This document shows positions 11,930 through 22,679 of a DNA stretch of 64,000 nt, one piece after another. The stretch comes from Pardosa pseudoannulata. Lineage: Eukaryota > Arthropoda > Arachnida > Araneae > Lycosidae. The stretch covers positions 52,363,617 to 52,427,616 of the forward strand of contig CM063502.1 of NCBI GenBank assembly GCA_032207245.1, in the 5' to 3' direction. The notes under the pieces are model-generated. The model worked only from the letters and a program-made list of their open reading frames with translations. It did not search any database and was not told the DNA's origin. The position numbers and the translations under genes are program-made. Each line of letters starts with the position of its first letter. The stretch's first letter is position 1.

Positions 11930-13062
11930 GAAAACTGTAGTTCTCTAAATTATGCGCTGTGTTCTGCAGATGATTCCTTATCGATTCCAAAGCTTGGACG
12001 CATTGGAACCTGGAGACAACCAGTGGTGTGTTGACTTTGCTAATTTTTTCCTCAGTAGATATGATGAAGATAGCAGTGGGTCGCTGCGGATATTATAGAC
12101 GGATGAGGCACATTTCACCCTGACTGGGAACGTCAACTCCAAGAACTGCGTTCATTTGGAGGAAGAAATTAATCTAGACCTGACACCAGTACCTTTATAC
12201 AACAGATAAGAGAATGTGTGGTGCGGCGTCACAGGGACATTCATTCTGGGTCCTTACTTCTTCGAAGAAGTCACATCCAGTGGTATGCAAACGTGCTCCG
12301 TCACAGGTGCTCGGTATAAAGCAATGATGGAGAATTATGTCATTCCAGAATTACAGCGAAATGTCATTAATGACATTGTATGGATGCAAGATGGTGCTCC
12401 TCCACACATTGACAGAAGAGTTCGACAAGTGCTGCAACATCACTTTGGTGATAGGGTCGTCGTGCTTAACTTTGCAGTTTTGTGGCCACTTCGTTCTTCC
12501 GACCTCACTCCGATGGATTTCTGGGTCTAGGGTTATCTAAAATCTAAGGTGTACACATCAAATCACCGGAATTTGTCCGACTTGAAAGATGTCATAAAGC
12601 GGGAAGTGCTACAAATTCCTCCTGCCATGATAAGTTTTTCCTTGTTATCGACAATCTCCCACATGCAATGCGCTATCGTCTGCGAAGGTAGCCAGGTTGA
12701 AAACTTGTAATTGGAATAAAATTTTTTTCTCTCTCCTCTCTTTTGTTATCATTGTTCTTTACGGTGTTCTTATTTGCGAATGTTCTACTCCGCCAAATTA
12801 CGTCATACGTGTCTCGTTCCAATGCAATTTAAGGTTTTCCATGCTTTGATCAATTTTCACACGAAAAACGTGGGTGTTGCTATTCAAAATCTCGAAATTT
12901 TGTATCACAGTAACCGTAATTGTGAGAGGTTTATTGTTTTAAATCATCACAATTTGGACTCCATACATTCAAATAACTTTACCTAAACTTTCATTTCGAT
13001 TAGTTGAACGGTTCGGCCAGTAGGGACTCATATATAGGGGAAGTTTATTTTAGACCACCCGG
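11930..13062 (+). mobile_element. Tc1/mariner-superfamily element, left end not found
   Basis: A DDE transposase pseudogene (about 11,950-12,712) is followed by a tail ending ...TTTTAGACCACCCGG and then TA at 13,063-13,064. In reverse complement the terminus reads CCGGGTGGTCTAAAA, resembling the C(G/A)GGGTGTCCC terminus of the element at 42,551. No matching left terminus was found near 11.4-11.9 kb, so the element is either 5' truncated or too diverged there. Confidence 0.6.
11950..12712 (+). pseudogene. DDE transposase of the DUF4817-associated family
   Basis: Translation follows a transposase family that I associate with arthropod genomes. MIPYRFQSLDALEPGDN.W..DFANFFLS is followed by TDEAHFTLTGNVNSKNC with the first catalytic Asp at 12,102. 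Next come VWCGVTGTFILGPYFFEE, VTGARYKAMMENYVIPELQ and WMQDGAPPH (second Asp at 12,390), and SSDLTPMDFW (Asp codons at 12,501 and 12,516). After a stop at 12,528 the C-terminus continues as GYLKSKVYTSN..NLSDLKDVIKREVLQIPPAM. Frame changes near 12,090 and 12,200 and the stop kill it. If the third carboxylate is the SSD residue, 36 residues separate it from the second Asp; if it is the MDFW residue, 41. The N-terminal helix-turn-helix is not seen. Confidence 0.8.
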
Positions 13063-13064
13063 TA

Positions 13065-13560
13065 TATATGTGTGTGAGAGAGAGAGTACTTATTATGTAA
13101 AGTATTTTAGCCTGTTCACACCAGCTTCTAAATACTAACTTATATTTTTATCATCCTATCCAGTGAAATTATTGATTCAGTTCTAAAATTATATAACAAA
13201 TAAATAAAACTCATGTATACCTATATGGAATATGTGAATATGTTAATTAAGTGCTATTATTTTATACATTACACGATTTAAGTATACTTTTATACTTTAT
13301 ACTTTTACTTTTATACGGTGCAAGATTTAAGTATATTTTTATACTTTATATACTAAATTTGAAATATTTTAGCATAGAAAATGCAAATTTAAAAAATTTC
13401 TGAACTTCTAAAATGCAGTTACCATTTATTGTCTACTAAAATAACCCTTTAACACGATTTACAGCTAGAAATATTGTAAATATTTATTCTTTAATATTTC
13501 ACCATTTATGGTATATTATTCACCAGATATTTCACCATTTATGGTATTTGTTATGATATA
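13065..13560. other. AT-rich spacer with short duplications
   Basis: A GA run lies at about 13,074-13,087. A repeated ACTTTTATACTTTATA motif occurs at 13,270-13,350. A 28-bp direct duplication (ATATTTCACCATTTATGGTAT) is found at about 13,492 and 13,526. No gene was seen. Confidence 0.6.
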
Positions 13561-14250
13561 TTCCAATTTTTTCAAACTTAATACCTATTTATATAATATT
13601 GAATTCTGTCATAAGTATAGGAAATCCAAAAACAATATCAGTAAAAAAATAGTTTCGATTTTTTCCAGCTAATGCTCAAGCTTTCACTAAAACAAATGCA
13701 TCAGATACCGTATTGGAAACATCGTATGCAAAAGCTTCCCATTGAATTTTGCTAGATATTACTCCAGGTAAAGTATGCAAGTATATCGGAGTTTGAATAA
13801 GTTTATAGCGAATAATTCATAGAAAGCGAAGAATTTAAACTGTGTAGAAGTTTGCTTCAAAGTTCAGTTTTATCTATTATTGTGAAGCTGCAGCATTTTA
13901 TTCCACAATAAAAGTCATGTAGTGAGTTTGTAAAGAAAGTACACAAATATTAACGTACAACTTTGTATTAAAAATATTTATTGAATCCTTTCTTCATATG
14001 AACTGAAGTAAAAAAATATACTGTTTAAAGTAGAAATCATCTATATTTTTAATTACTCATAAATTAATTTTATTTTGAAATGTCCATCTTTTTTTAAAAC
14101 CATCAAAGTAATAATAACTACTGCCTATTGCAAGGGGTGATTTGTTTTTAAGAAATGTTTCTTCACATATGCCTCTGAATTACTTCATAACAGTTTTCTT
14201 AGTTTGGTGTTCAGATTTCTCTGGTTAGATTCTTAATATTTATCAAGGAA
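13560..14250. repeat. tandem segmental duplication, copy A
   Basis: This region aligns, with many substitutions and indels, to 14,830-15,480. Shared landmarks in order are a TCATAAGTATAGGAAATCCAAAA-like stretch, a pyrimidine-rich run ending in CAG, an exon-like block, CTCCAGGTAAA, a long AT-rich region, and TTTCTCTGGTTAGATTCTTAAT at the end. It looks like an old tandem duplication with a period of about 1.24 kb. Confidence 0.65.
13669..13767 (+). other. exon-like block A with splice signals
   Basis: The block is preceded by a pyrimidine run ending in TTTTTTCCAG and followed by GTAAAG. It is 99 bp long. One frame reads NAQAFTKTNASDTVLETSYAKASH and then stops (TGA); a shifted frame then gives PLNFARYYSR up to the donor. 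The paralogous block B preserves the same peptide blocks in a single frame, so block A probably has a frame-changing indel. The product is not recognised. It could be a decayed duplicated exon or a transposon piece. Confidence 0.4.
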
Positions 14251-14261
14251 TAATTAACATA

Positions 14262-14360
14262 TGTATAAACGGTTAAAACGCACCGAACGGGGCATCGCAC
14301 GGGAGCTTTTTTTCTGACCTGGCTGGGCCACGACCTCTAAGTGACAGTTTCTGTGAAGCA
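14262..14360. other. short GC-richer island, origin unknown
   Basis: About 100 bases with CpGs and a distinctive CCTGGCTGGGCCACGACCTC core sit between the two duplicated copies and have no counterpart in copy B. Possibly the end of a mobile element or a promoter fragment; I could not match it to a family. Confidence 0.4.
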
Positions 14361-14829
14361 TGGATGTAATGAGAATTATCAGAATTTTGCACACGATAAT
14401 ATAGTAGTTTATACGTATAAAGCAAACTCTTGTACTATAGCAGAAATTCATTATAGTATTAGACATCCAAAAATCAATTCCTCTAAATTTACGATTCAAT
14501 TTTAAGACATCATGAAGTAATAAAAGACAACTCACTAATAAAAACACAGATCATATATGTTATTTTAATACCACACTTACCCACGTCTGATAATTGATTA
14601 TAGAACATTTTTAGATTTTATATATTAAATCTGCATAGAGTTAATTAATAAATATGAACAATATGACAAATATGACTTAATATCATATTACAGTCTTCCC
14701 ATATCATATTCTTAAATAGTGTTCTTATAATAAGATAATTACATACTCATACACACGTATATGAGTTTCCTTTCTGGGATTTGACTTCTCGTGCTATTTG
14801 TTATGAATTATTGCCTTTTTACTACCTAA

Positions 14830-15500
14830 GATATAAATTTATAATTTTACATTCCATACAAATTTAGGCAATTCAAAAGTGATATCTAAAAAACATTTTA
14901 CATTTTTTTCTTCAGTTCACGCATAAGGTTTCATTAAAACGAATGCTTCTGGCTTCATATTAGAAAATATGCCATTAAATTTTACTACATATCACTCCAG
15001 GTAAAAAATACAAGTAGTACAGCGGTTGAATATATTCATAGAGAATATTCCAAAACAAATAGAATGATTCAAAGTTCTGAAAATTCTGGTTTAGATGTTG
15101 AATCAAAGTTATTTTTGTAAAATTATAGTATTTTATAAAGTAGAAAATTAGGATACTTCAATTGCTTTTGAAAGAATAAAGTGCAAAAATTTATACATCC
15201 AAATCATTAATGAAAATATTTCATGGTCACTTGAGCCAAATAGATTGAAATACGAAATTAAGATTTTTTAAAACAGACACTATTTATATTTTAATTTAAC
15301 CTAAGCAAAATATTTCGAATATAGTCCATTAAAATGTTATATTTATAAAAATTACTATTCTTTATAGGGAGTCTTTTGAAATTTTTAAAAATATTCTTTC
15401 AATACTGTTCAATTACATGATTGAAGTACTCATAGTTTGACGTTAAAATGTTTCTGGTTAGATTCATAATTCTTCGGAAAGAAACCCTACTAAATCGATC
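14830..15500. repeat. tandem segmental duplication, copy B
   Basis: Counterpart of 13,560-14,250, including the exon-like block, the downstream CTCCAGGTAAA and the terminal TTTCTGGTTAGATTCATAAT. Confidence 0.65.
14916..15000 (+). other. exon-like block B with splice signals
   Basis: The block is preceded by a long pyrimidine run ending in TTTTTTTCTTCAG and followed by GTAAAA at 15,001. After a TAA at 14,924 the frame is open to the donor for 24 codons. It contains GFIKTNASGFILE and PLNFTTYHS, matching AFTKTNASDTVLE and PLNFARYYS in block A. It is 85 bp, shorter than A by about 14 bp. No protein family is recognised. Confidence 0.4.
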
Positions 15501-15729
15501 ACTGATAGAAGCCTACTATTAGTAGTTATATAGAAAAGAAAATTTAGTTAATATGAAAGAAAAAATATTAATATTATACAAAAAACATGTGGTTACATCA
15601 AACAGCTCTGTAAAACTTAAAATTAGTTTCCTTTTTCCATGTTTCAGAGGCTGAGAAAAAGGTACAGGATAGTTAAAATTTCTTTGACAGCATTAGCAGT
15701 ACATAAAGGAAAGAACTACTATCTGTAAC
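15501..15729. other. spacer upstream of the CpG-rich island
   Basis: AT-rich; nothing recognised. Confidence 0.5.
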
Positions 15730-16060
15730 AATAAGTTACATTCGGTTCAGCTTTTTCTACCCCTTCTCGTAAGTCAAAGACATACAGAACACGACCGGTT
15801 TGAACTAGAAAGAAACTTCGACTTTTTCCAACCAATAGAAGGGCCCGTTGGTTTGGCGGGATTCTGACCCTTCCGTTCTTGAATAGACCCCTGTGTTTTC
15901 TCCTAGGGGGCAGTCGGATTTTTTTAGAGGACAAGTTTGTTACGACAGGAGAGAAGAGGGTGAACGCTGCTGATATCCGCTGCTTGCGGGATAGACATTT
16001 TTTTGGAGTGACACAAGAAAAAGGAATGGAGACGCCATTTTGCAGGGCCGACGTCGAGTC
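15730..16060. promoter_or_regulatory. CpG-rich island with promoter-type motifs
   Basis: The base composition changes sharply: this is one of the few GC-rich, CpG-containing stretches in the window. It holds a CCAAT box (15,832-15,836, ACCAATAG), an E2F-like TTTGGCGGGA (15,852-15,861) and a YY1-like CGCCATTTT (16,033-16,041). On the - strand the last reads AAAATGGCG, an ATG in good start context. From it a 32-codon frame lacking acidic residues opens. Longer frames are also open on both strands, but that is expected where stop codons are rare. This would fit a housekeeping-type promoter or first exon, or the promoter of a mobile element. No product is recognised. Confidence 0.4.
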
Positions 16061-18669
16061 TTCGATATCTACAAATGATAAGTTGTATTCCAGTTGTATT
16101 CCTTAGGCATTTAATTTCATAAAATTATTTAATCAAGACATATTTGTCCATGTGTTTTTAATGAGTTTTAATTTCTTCTTTCTCAAGCACTAGGCCAACT
16201 TAACATAATTTTTACACCATCAAAGTGCAAAGATTTTGCGTTTATTTTCGGCATCCCATCTCCAGCGGAAAACGCATAAAATTTTTGCTCAGACAGATTG
16301 AATTTATAAAATTATGCCTCATTTTCGTTCATAGATGTATTTTACAAATTTAGCCTTATATTACTAGATTTTGATAGCAGCATTTCTTTGCAACTGTCTT
16401 CACGCTTTAATATAACTATAATATTTAATGTGTCATAAAAATTTAGAAACTTTGTAAATTATATAAAAACATAGGACTTTTCACAGAAATCGACATTTGT
16501 TTTATTGAATGAATAACAATGTGATTTTTGATTTGAAATACATTTCAAAATATTAAGATGTTGTAAAATTTATGTGGAGTAATTATTTTAACATTTATTT
16601 TGCTTATTAGTTTATATAATGTTTGACTTACAATGAGAAATTTCCTTTCTATTTTTGCATTATATTTCATACACTTTGCAATATTAAAGTAATTAATTAT
16701 CTTTAACTGCCATGGTATAATCAATCAGGATATCATATGCATTTTAATTTCCCCTTACCGTCTAAATAAATTTAAAGAATTTAATTAAGCCAGCGAAAAT
16801 CTTTCTGTCCTTTTTATATTTTAATTACGCATGATTAAAGTGAATTTAATTGTACTTTTTAGTCCAATTTAATTGAATCAGATTATACATAATTACCTCT
16901 TGCATAATTAAAATATTCTGCATGATACAATATGACCATACTCTACGCGCTGCGAATGTTTTTATCTGACTTTTAATATTTTAAGAAATTATGAGAAAGG
17001 TGAATACGGCGTTATCTTAATTAATTTCTTGAAAAGTTAAATCAGATAATTTTACGCGTTACCGTCCATATGATAAAAATGTAACTTCAGCCTACGCTGT
17101 TTCACCTCACAGAAGATCAAATGAACCACTCCCGGTAAAATCAATTTTTTAAGTATCTAATTTTTCTGACAGCTTGGTTCATCTCAAAAAAGGTAAGAAT
17201 CTCTCAACATTCCAAAGATATTTCTTTTTGAGATAGAATTAGATAAGGGATAAAGTTATTTTTTAAATCTTTATTATCTTAAAAATAAATTATTTTAGAT
17301 AGTTTTTTTGCTTAAGTTGTGTATAATAAAATCCATAGAGAGTATCATAAAAATTTATAAATATTAGCATAAACTAAGAAATATTAATCATTAATTTGAC
17401 AAGGTGTTTTTTCAAATATCGATTAAAAATATATTTAAATAAATAATAATAACAATAATAATAATAATAATTAATAATAATAATAATATATAATATATGT
17501 AATATATTATATATTATCGATAAAAATATATATTCATTATAAAGATTTTATTTATTTGCTTGTTTGTTGTAGCCGACTTAGCCAAGTTAAGGGTTAATAG
17601 TTCATTTTCAAAGCCATCAAAATTGTTTAAAACCGATATCATTTGATGTCAAATACATATTTCTGGTCTTATTAGCCATTGTGTAACCTCACAGTAAACC
17701 GTAGTACTCCAAATCAACCAAATACATAATTGTAAACACTTTATAGGTACAATACTTTAGGTACATGTAAACACACAAACACATATACATCATTGTTTAA
17801 GTCTAGAAAGAAGTTACATAGGAAATAACTCTTGACAATTGATCAAATGAATTAAATACTCATAGTTTAATAATATTAGTGTAGTATAGTATTAGTGTAG
17901 ATGAATAGTATGAGCGAGTTAATTCTACATGTTGCTTGTTAGTCGATCTTAGTTTAACACACTGCTTATTAAAGCTTGAAAATAGGTCTTTGTTTAGCTT
18001 GCGTGTGATTTGTAACTTTTTAAACCTTCATTTTATCATTTTTTAAACCTTTTTTTTTGTAGCATAATCTCAAAACACTATATTTAATTTCTGTCATAGA
18101 AATATTTTAATGAATCTCAAGAATAATATTTTTGTCAACAATATTTTTGTTTTTTTAGTAACAGATGTCATACAAGTGGTCGTAAAACAGACTAAAAAGT
18201 TCGGGCCTTAATTTCTTCTTAATATTGAAATACCAATTGCAATTAAATAATAGATAAATCCTTTTGATAACGGAGACAAATGTGGTATACTAGGTTTACA
18301 AAAAAGCTAGTATTTAATGTTGCCTAAATGGTATTACAGAATATATGAACAAGAACGTAATATATGAAATATAAAATAAATGCAGTACAATTCTCTTGTA
18401 ATGAACCGGGAGAAACGAGGCAATGGCAGTATTTTGTTAATACATTGTAAAGTCAAGGAGAGCATAAGTAACATTTAACAAATAAAAATTTTAATGATTC
18501 ATAACATTTCTATTGGTATCCACCTATCTATCTCAGCTATTCCTTATTTGAAAACCATTGAAATTCTTTAAAGTTCCTAAATTTCGGGATGAATTCATAT
18601 CAACATGCATTACTAATTTCAATGTTTGTCATTTCTTCAGAGGCGAAAATCACTGAGGAATAATACAAA
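16061..18669. other. AT-rich stretch, no gene
   Basis: It contains an (AAT)n-type microsatellite at 17,435-17,516 ending in TATA-rich sequence, and two short splice-flanked segments near 17.1 kb described under findings. A patch near 17,640-17,710 resembles 20,440-20,490 over about 40 bases (CTGGTC(T/C)TATTAGC). Nothing else was seen. Confidence 0.5.
17435..17516. repeat. (AAT)n and TATA microsatellite
   Basis: Runs of AATAATAAT, with ACAATA and TTAATA interruptions, pass into ATATAATATATGTAATATAT. Confidence 0.9.
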
Positions 18670-19045
18670 AGAGTGACGCGGTTGCTAGGTCGATAAAGGC
18701 AGCCATGTTGTGCTTATAGGTTGCGGGATCTATGTTCTAATCAAAGAATCTTCATGTTCATAAATGTGGTTGGGGCGCATAAAATAGGTCTGTGGTCTCA
18801 TTGCTCTCCAACTTCCCAATGGATACATCTTAAAGGGACAGGCCAAGCCTGGGTTTCTTCTGCTTGATCTCTTCTTCTAAATTAAAAGGGTCCTTTCTTG
18901 TGGTTAAATCAGTCTCAACACTCGTGGTTCTTAGATCAAAATGAAGCTACCATGAAGCAAATATCCTTAGCCATGGTGTAATCGCATATTGTGAGGGGTC
19001 TGTTGTACCTGGTGTACACTTTCCTGGGGTCTTTGGGAAGTTTAT
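18670..19045 (+). mobile_element. tRNA-derived SINE, copy 1
   Basis: The head has an A-box-like GCGGTTGCTAGGTCG (18,678-18,692) and a B-box-like AGGTTGCGGGATCTATGTTC about 30 bases later. The body segment GTGGTCTCATTGCTCTCCAACTTCCC aligns with GTGGTCACAATGTCCTCCAA of the copy at 36,957 and TTGTCACAATGTTCTCCATG of the copy at 50,104. The CTCGTGGTTC and TGTACACTTTCCTGG blocks match CTCATGGTTC and TATAGACTTTCCTACACCTGG near the 3' end of the 50,104 copy. Diverged and interrupted, but the order of blocks is kept. Confidence 0.65.
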
Positions 19046-19069
19046 GGACAGAGGAGAGAATAGGTATTA

Positions 19070-19800
19070 AAATTAGGATTGCAGGTTAATGTGAGTAAAA
19101 CAAAATATTTAATTGTCACCAGAGATGGGCAGACTTTTCGCAACCAGCAAAATATAACACTTAGTGAGGAGACCTTTCAACGTGTTGAACGTATTGAGCA
19201 TTTCACTTATCTAGGTTCAATTATCTCTGGAAATAATGCTATCGCAATTGAAATTACAAACAAATTGAAAGCGAAAATATAGCTTATTGGAGTATTCAAA
19301 CACTACTAAGATCTAATCTGATTTCTCAGAAAAGTAATATTTTACTTTATAAGGTCATCCTAAACCTGTGCTTTTGTATGGTTGTAAATCCTTAGCATTG
19401 GTGTAAAAGGATCAGTATTTTTTGTTAATTTGGGAGAGAAAAAGTGTTGAGGAAAATTTGTGGACCAATTAATGAAAATGAAAAATGGAGAATAGGAAAT
19501 AACCTGTAAATCATGAAATGGAATGGAGAAATTGATATATTCACTAACTTAAAAATAAGGAGATTGAGTTGGCTGAACCCCATGCAATGAATGAAGAATC
19601 ATAGAATTGTGAAGCGGGTCTTTATGTCAAAACTTGGTGGCTCTAGACCGTGTGGAAAACTAAGGAGAAGATGATTTCAGGATGTAGAAGATGATTTAAA
19701 GAAATTAAAGTTAAATATTGGAAATTCAGTGCTCAGAACCGTGAGGAATGGAGAGCTATCCTGAGTTAGGCTCTAGTTCTTAATGGGCTGTTAAGCCAAT
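19070..19800 (+). pseudogene. non-LTR retrotransposon (LINE) 3' end
   Basis: The translation shows the C-terminal part of a LINE reverse transcriptase. LQVNVSKTKYLIVTRDGQ and HFTYLGSIISGNN..I..EITNKLKAKI form one open frame (19,079-19,282). Then come decayed blocks (LCFCMVVN at the usual YGSE position, VLRKICGPINENEKWRI, LKIRRLSWL, RPCGKLRR, FQDVEDDLKKLKL, then NGELS). This order matches the thumb and C-terminal region of many animal LINEs. Several stops are present. It is 5' truncated, as is usual for LINE copies, and lies between two SINE copies. The clade cannot be assigned. Confidence 0.8.
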
Positions 19801-19910
19801 TAGTAGTAATAGTAGTAGTATGGACTTTCCTGCACCAGGAAAATGAATTACAACAATAGTAATAACAATTAAATCAACAATTCTATTGACGAAATAAAAC
19901 AAAAAATTGG
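19801..19910 (+). repeat. LINE tail with short repeats
   Basis: An (AGT)n run is followed by TGGACTTTCCTGCACCAGGA and an AACAATAGTAATAACAAT-type A-rich tail. The TTTCCTGCACCAGGA part resembles TTTCCTACACCTGGA at the 3' end of the SINE at 50,104. Confidence 0.6.
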
Positions 19911-19962
19911 AAAAGAGAAGCATTTGCAAACTATATAACTCTTTAGGTTAATTTTATCACTC

Positions 19963-20038
19963 CCGAGATACCTACTCCTGAGCTACCTACTCCTGAGACT
20001 ACTCCTGAGCTACCTACTACGAGATACCTACTCCTGAA
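19963..20038. repeat. 15-bp minisatellite
   Basis: About five imperfect copies of a 15-base unit such as CTACTCCTGAGCTAC, with CGAGATAC variants. Confidence 0.9.
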
Positions 20039-20179
20039 CATATTGTAGCTGATGTAATCGAAAGTAGTTGAAAAAATTATATAGGAGGCAATAATAATGA
20101 TGACAATGACAATAACAATAACAAAGTGAACCACCTCCAACACACTCAATAACTTTTCAGAAAACTAGAAGATTTTTCT

Positions 20180-20298
20180 AAAGCAGGGGTGGAGATGATG
20201 ATTGTTTTGGAGTCCTTGAATATCCTATGGTTGTTTCTAAGACTCGAACTCACAATCCTTGACTAGCTCGATCCATTGCCGAGTTACCATGGATCATG
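20180..20298 (-). mobile_element. tRNA-derived SINE head, copy 2 (minus)
   Basis: In reverse complement it shows an A-box-like CATGGTAACTCGG (20,279-20,292) and a B-box-like ATTGTGAGTTCGAGTCT (20,240-20,256), spaced as in a tRNA. It is similar to the heads at 36,957 and 50,104. The body downstream (toward 20,180) is too diverged to follow. Confidence 0.55.
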
Positions 20299-20299
20299 C

Positions 20300-21550
20300 G
20301 AATATTCTTCGAGAAACAATAACACAATATAGAAGCAATATGACATATTAAAGCAAATTAACCACTTTCTACTACGTAGAAATAAAAATCAATAAAGAAT
20401 GATATTTTACGATATAGTACTCCATATTAACGAATAAATATCCTGGTCCTATTAGCGAACCCAACTGTAAATGTCATTGCACGTACATAAAATATGTAGT
20501 CACATAAATAAATTACATTTCATCACACTTTTTTTAAATATTAAAAAAATTACTTTATAATTACTTTACCCATAACATTATAAATATATTTATTTTTATA
20601 GTAATAGCAATGAGCATAAGGTACTTTATAGCCTACAAAAAATCTGAAGAAAATGTTAAAATAAACTTAATATTCCAAATGATATTTCTAATTTAAACAT
20701 TATATTTTATTAAATAAAACACTCAAGTTACCTTTGAAGATTGAAAATAAGGATTTGAAATGCCTTTGGCATACCCCAAAGGAGAAAAAAATCATTATTT
20801 TAATTTTAGGGAAATGCATATAATTTAAAAGTTAGTAAATTTAAGATTAACATTTGAAATGTAATAACTTGAAATTTTAATGGAATCGGGGAATATAATT
20901 TACTCTAAAAAGAGGTTGTCTAATTTCAAGTTCTTAAATTATGTATTAAAACCTAAATCGAACTTCATTCTAAATATGTTATTTTTTAAATTATGAAAAT
21001 ATTATTAAGATACTCAGGCAGAGGGTTAAAATATTTTTAAAGGATTATCAATCTTACGTGCGTCTATTCTTTTAAGAACCATTCATAAAACCAGTTTATT
21101 CACTAACATTTAACTTAATTTTCTTTGTAACCCCGATATTTTACAAGAGTTACAGGTTGGGGAAAGTCCATCATACTCGCTGCATAATAAATAACTTTTA
21201 TCACCTAGAATATATTTTAATTTATATTAACACCTCAGCTGCAGCTGACGTAATATTACGGAGCGTGTCGAAAAGAGAAAATTGCTGCAGTGCATTTCTG
21301 CTTTTGTCTGAAGAAACAATGTGGTTCTGCGGAGGCATTTAAAACTGCATTTAGCAACATTCATCAAAACGAGGAACTGCATGATGTAAAATTACTGAGT
21401 TTATCCTTTTCACTTTTCTGCAACTTGTAAAATATTATGGTAGCCTCACCTCAAGTGTTAATATACAATGATTATATTAGTTTCTAAATTTCTAATAAAA
21501 CAATAACTTTTTTTAATTTATGTCCTATGTACTGCTTATATGTACTACTT
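20300..21550. other. AT-rich stretch, no gene
   Basis: Two adjacent 12-base palindromes lie at 21,236-21,247 (CAGCTGCAGCTG) and 21,249-21,260 (CGTAATATTACG). No gene or named repeat was seen. Confidence 0.5.
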
Positions 21551-22025
<475 letters not shown>

Positions 22026-22317
22026 GTGTGTACACAATTCTCTCTCTTCTTATGAATTTTTTTTCTGATTTCAATTTTCCTTTTGTTTATAATCAACTTT
22101 GATAGGCTTCCCATAAGATTTGATAAGATCCCAACTTACAGTTCAGTTCAATAGTATCATGTGTTTTTTAGAAGCAACAATAATATTTTATGCAATTTAA
22201 TTGCAACTAAAGAAGCAACGGACTCTTTATAAGTCAATCAAAGTCTGAGGGCTCAAGTAATATTCTCTGGTAAGAAAACTGTGCTGCAGACCAAGAAAAA
22301 ATCTTGTACTCAACAGT

Positions 22318-22672
22318 AGGTTTCAGTCACTTCATGTTTGCTATTCGAACCACCCTGACGATTCGATTCTTATGACTTGGTGTTTATCCTGTTGGTAAAC
22401 ACCATCCTCCACCAAAACTACTGTTGTCATGAAGGGATGAAACCGGTTTGCACAAAGCTCAGGGTTGTTCTATGGAGATAATGGGTTATACATTAGATTT
22501 CAGTCACTAGAATGTTCCTCGAACCACCCTGACGATTCTACTCTTATGACATGGTGTATCATCCTGTTGGTAAACATTAACCTCCACCGAAAATGCTGTT
22601 GTCATGAAGGGGTGAAACAGGTCTGCACAAACGTCAGGGTTGTTCTATGGGGATTATGGGTCCTAATGTGTC
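22318..22672. repeat. 177-bp tandem duplication
   Basis: Two copies start at AGGTTTCAGTCAC (22,318) and AGATTTCAGTCAC (22,495). They share CGAACCACCCTGACGATTC, ATCCTGTTGGTAAACA, GTTGTCATGAAGG and CAGGGTTGTTCTATGG. Both are GC-richer than their surroundings, so this may be a piece of an unrecognised mobile element. Confidence 0.85.
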
Positions 22673-22679
22673 ATTAAGA

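Noticed and set aside
15719..15934. Minus-strand frame as a mitochondrial ribosomal protein (L27-like)
   Set aside because: A few short words look similar (SSKK, KHRG), but the alignment fails over the core, and other frames are equally open in this GC-rich island.
21250..21260. TAATATTAC, the nonanucleotide of some rolling-circle replication origins
   Set aside because: A nine-base AT-rich word is expected several times by chance in this window, and no long stem arms or Rep gene are present.
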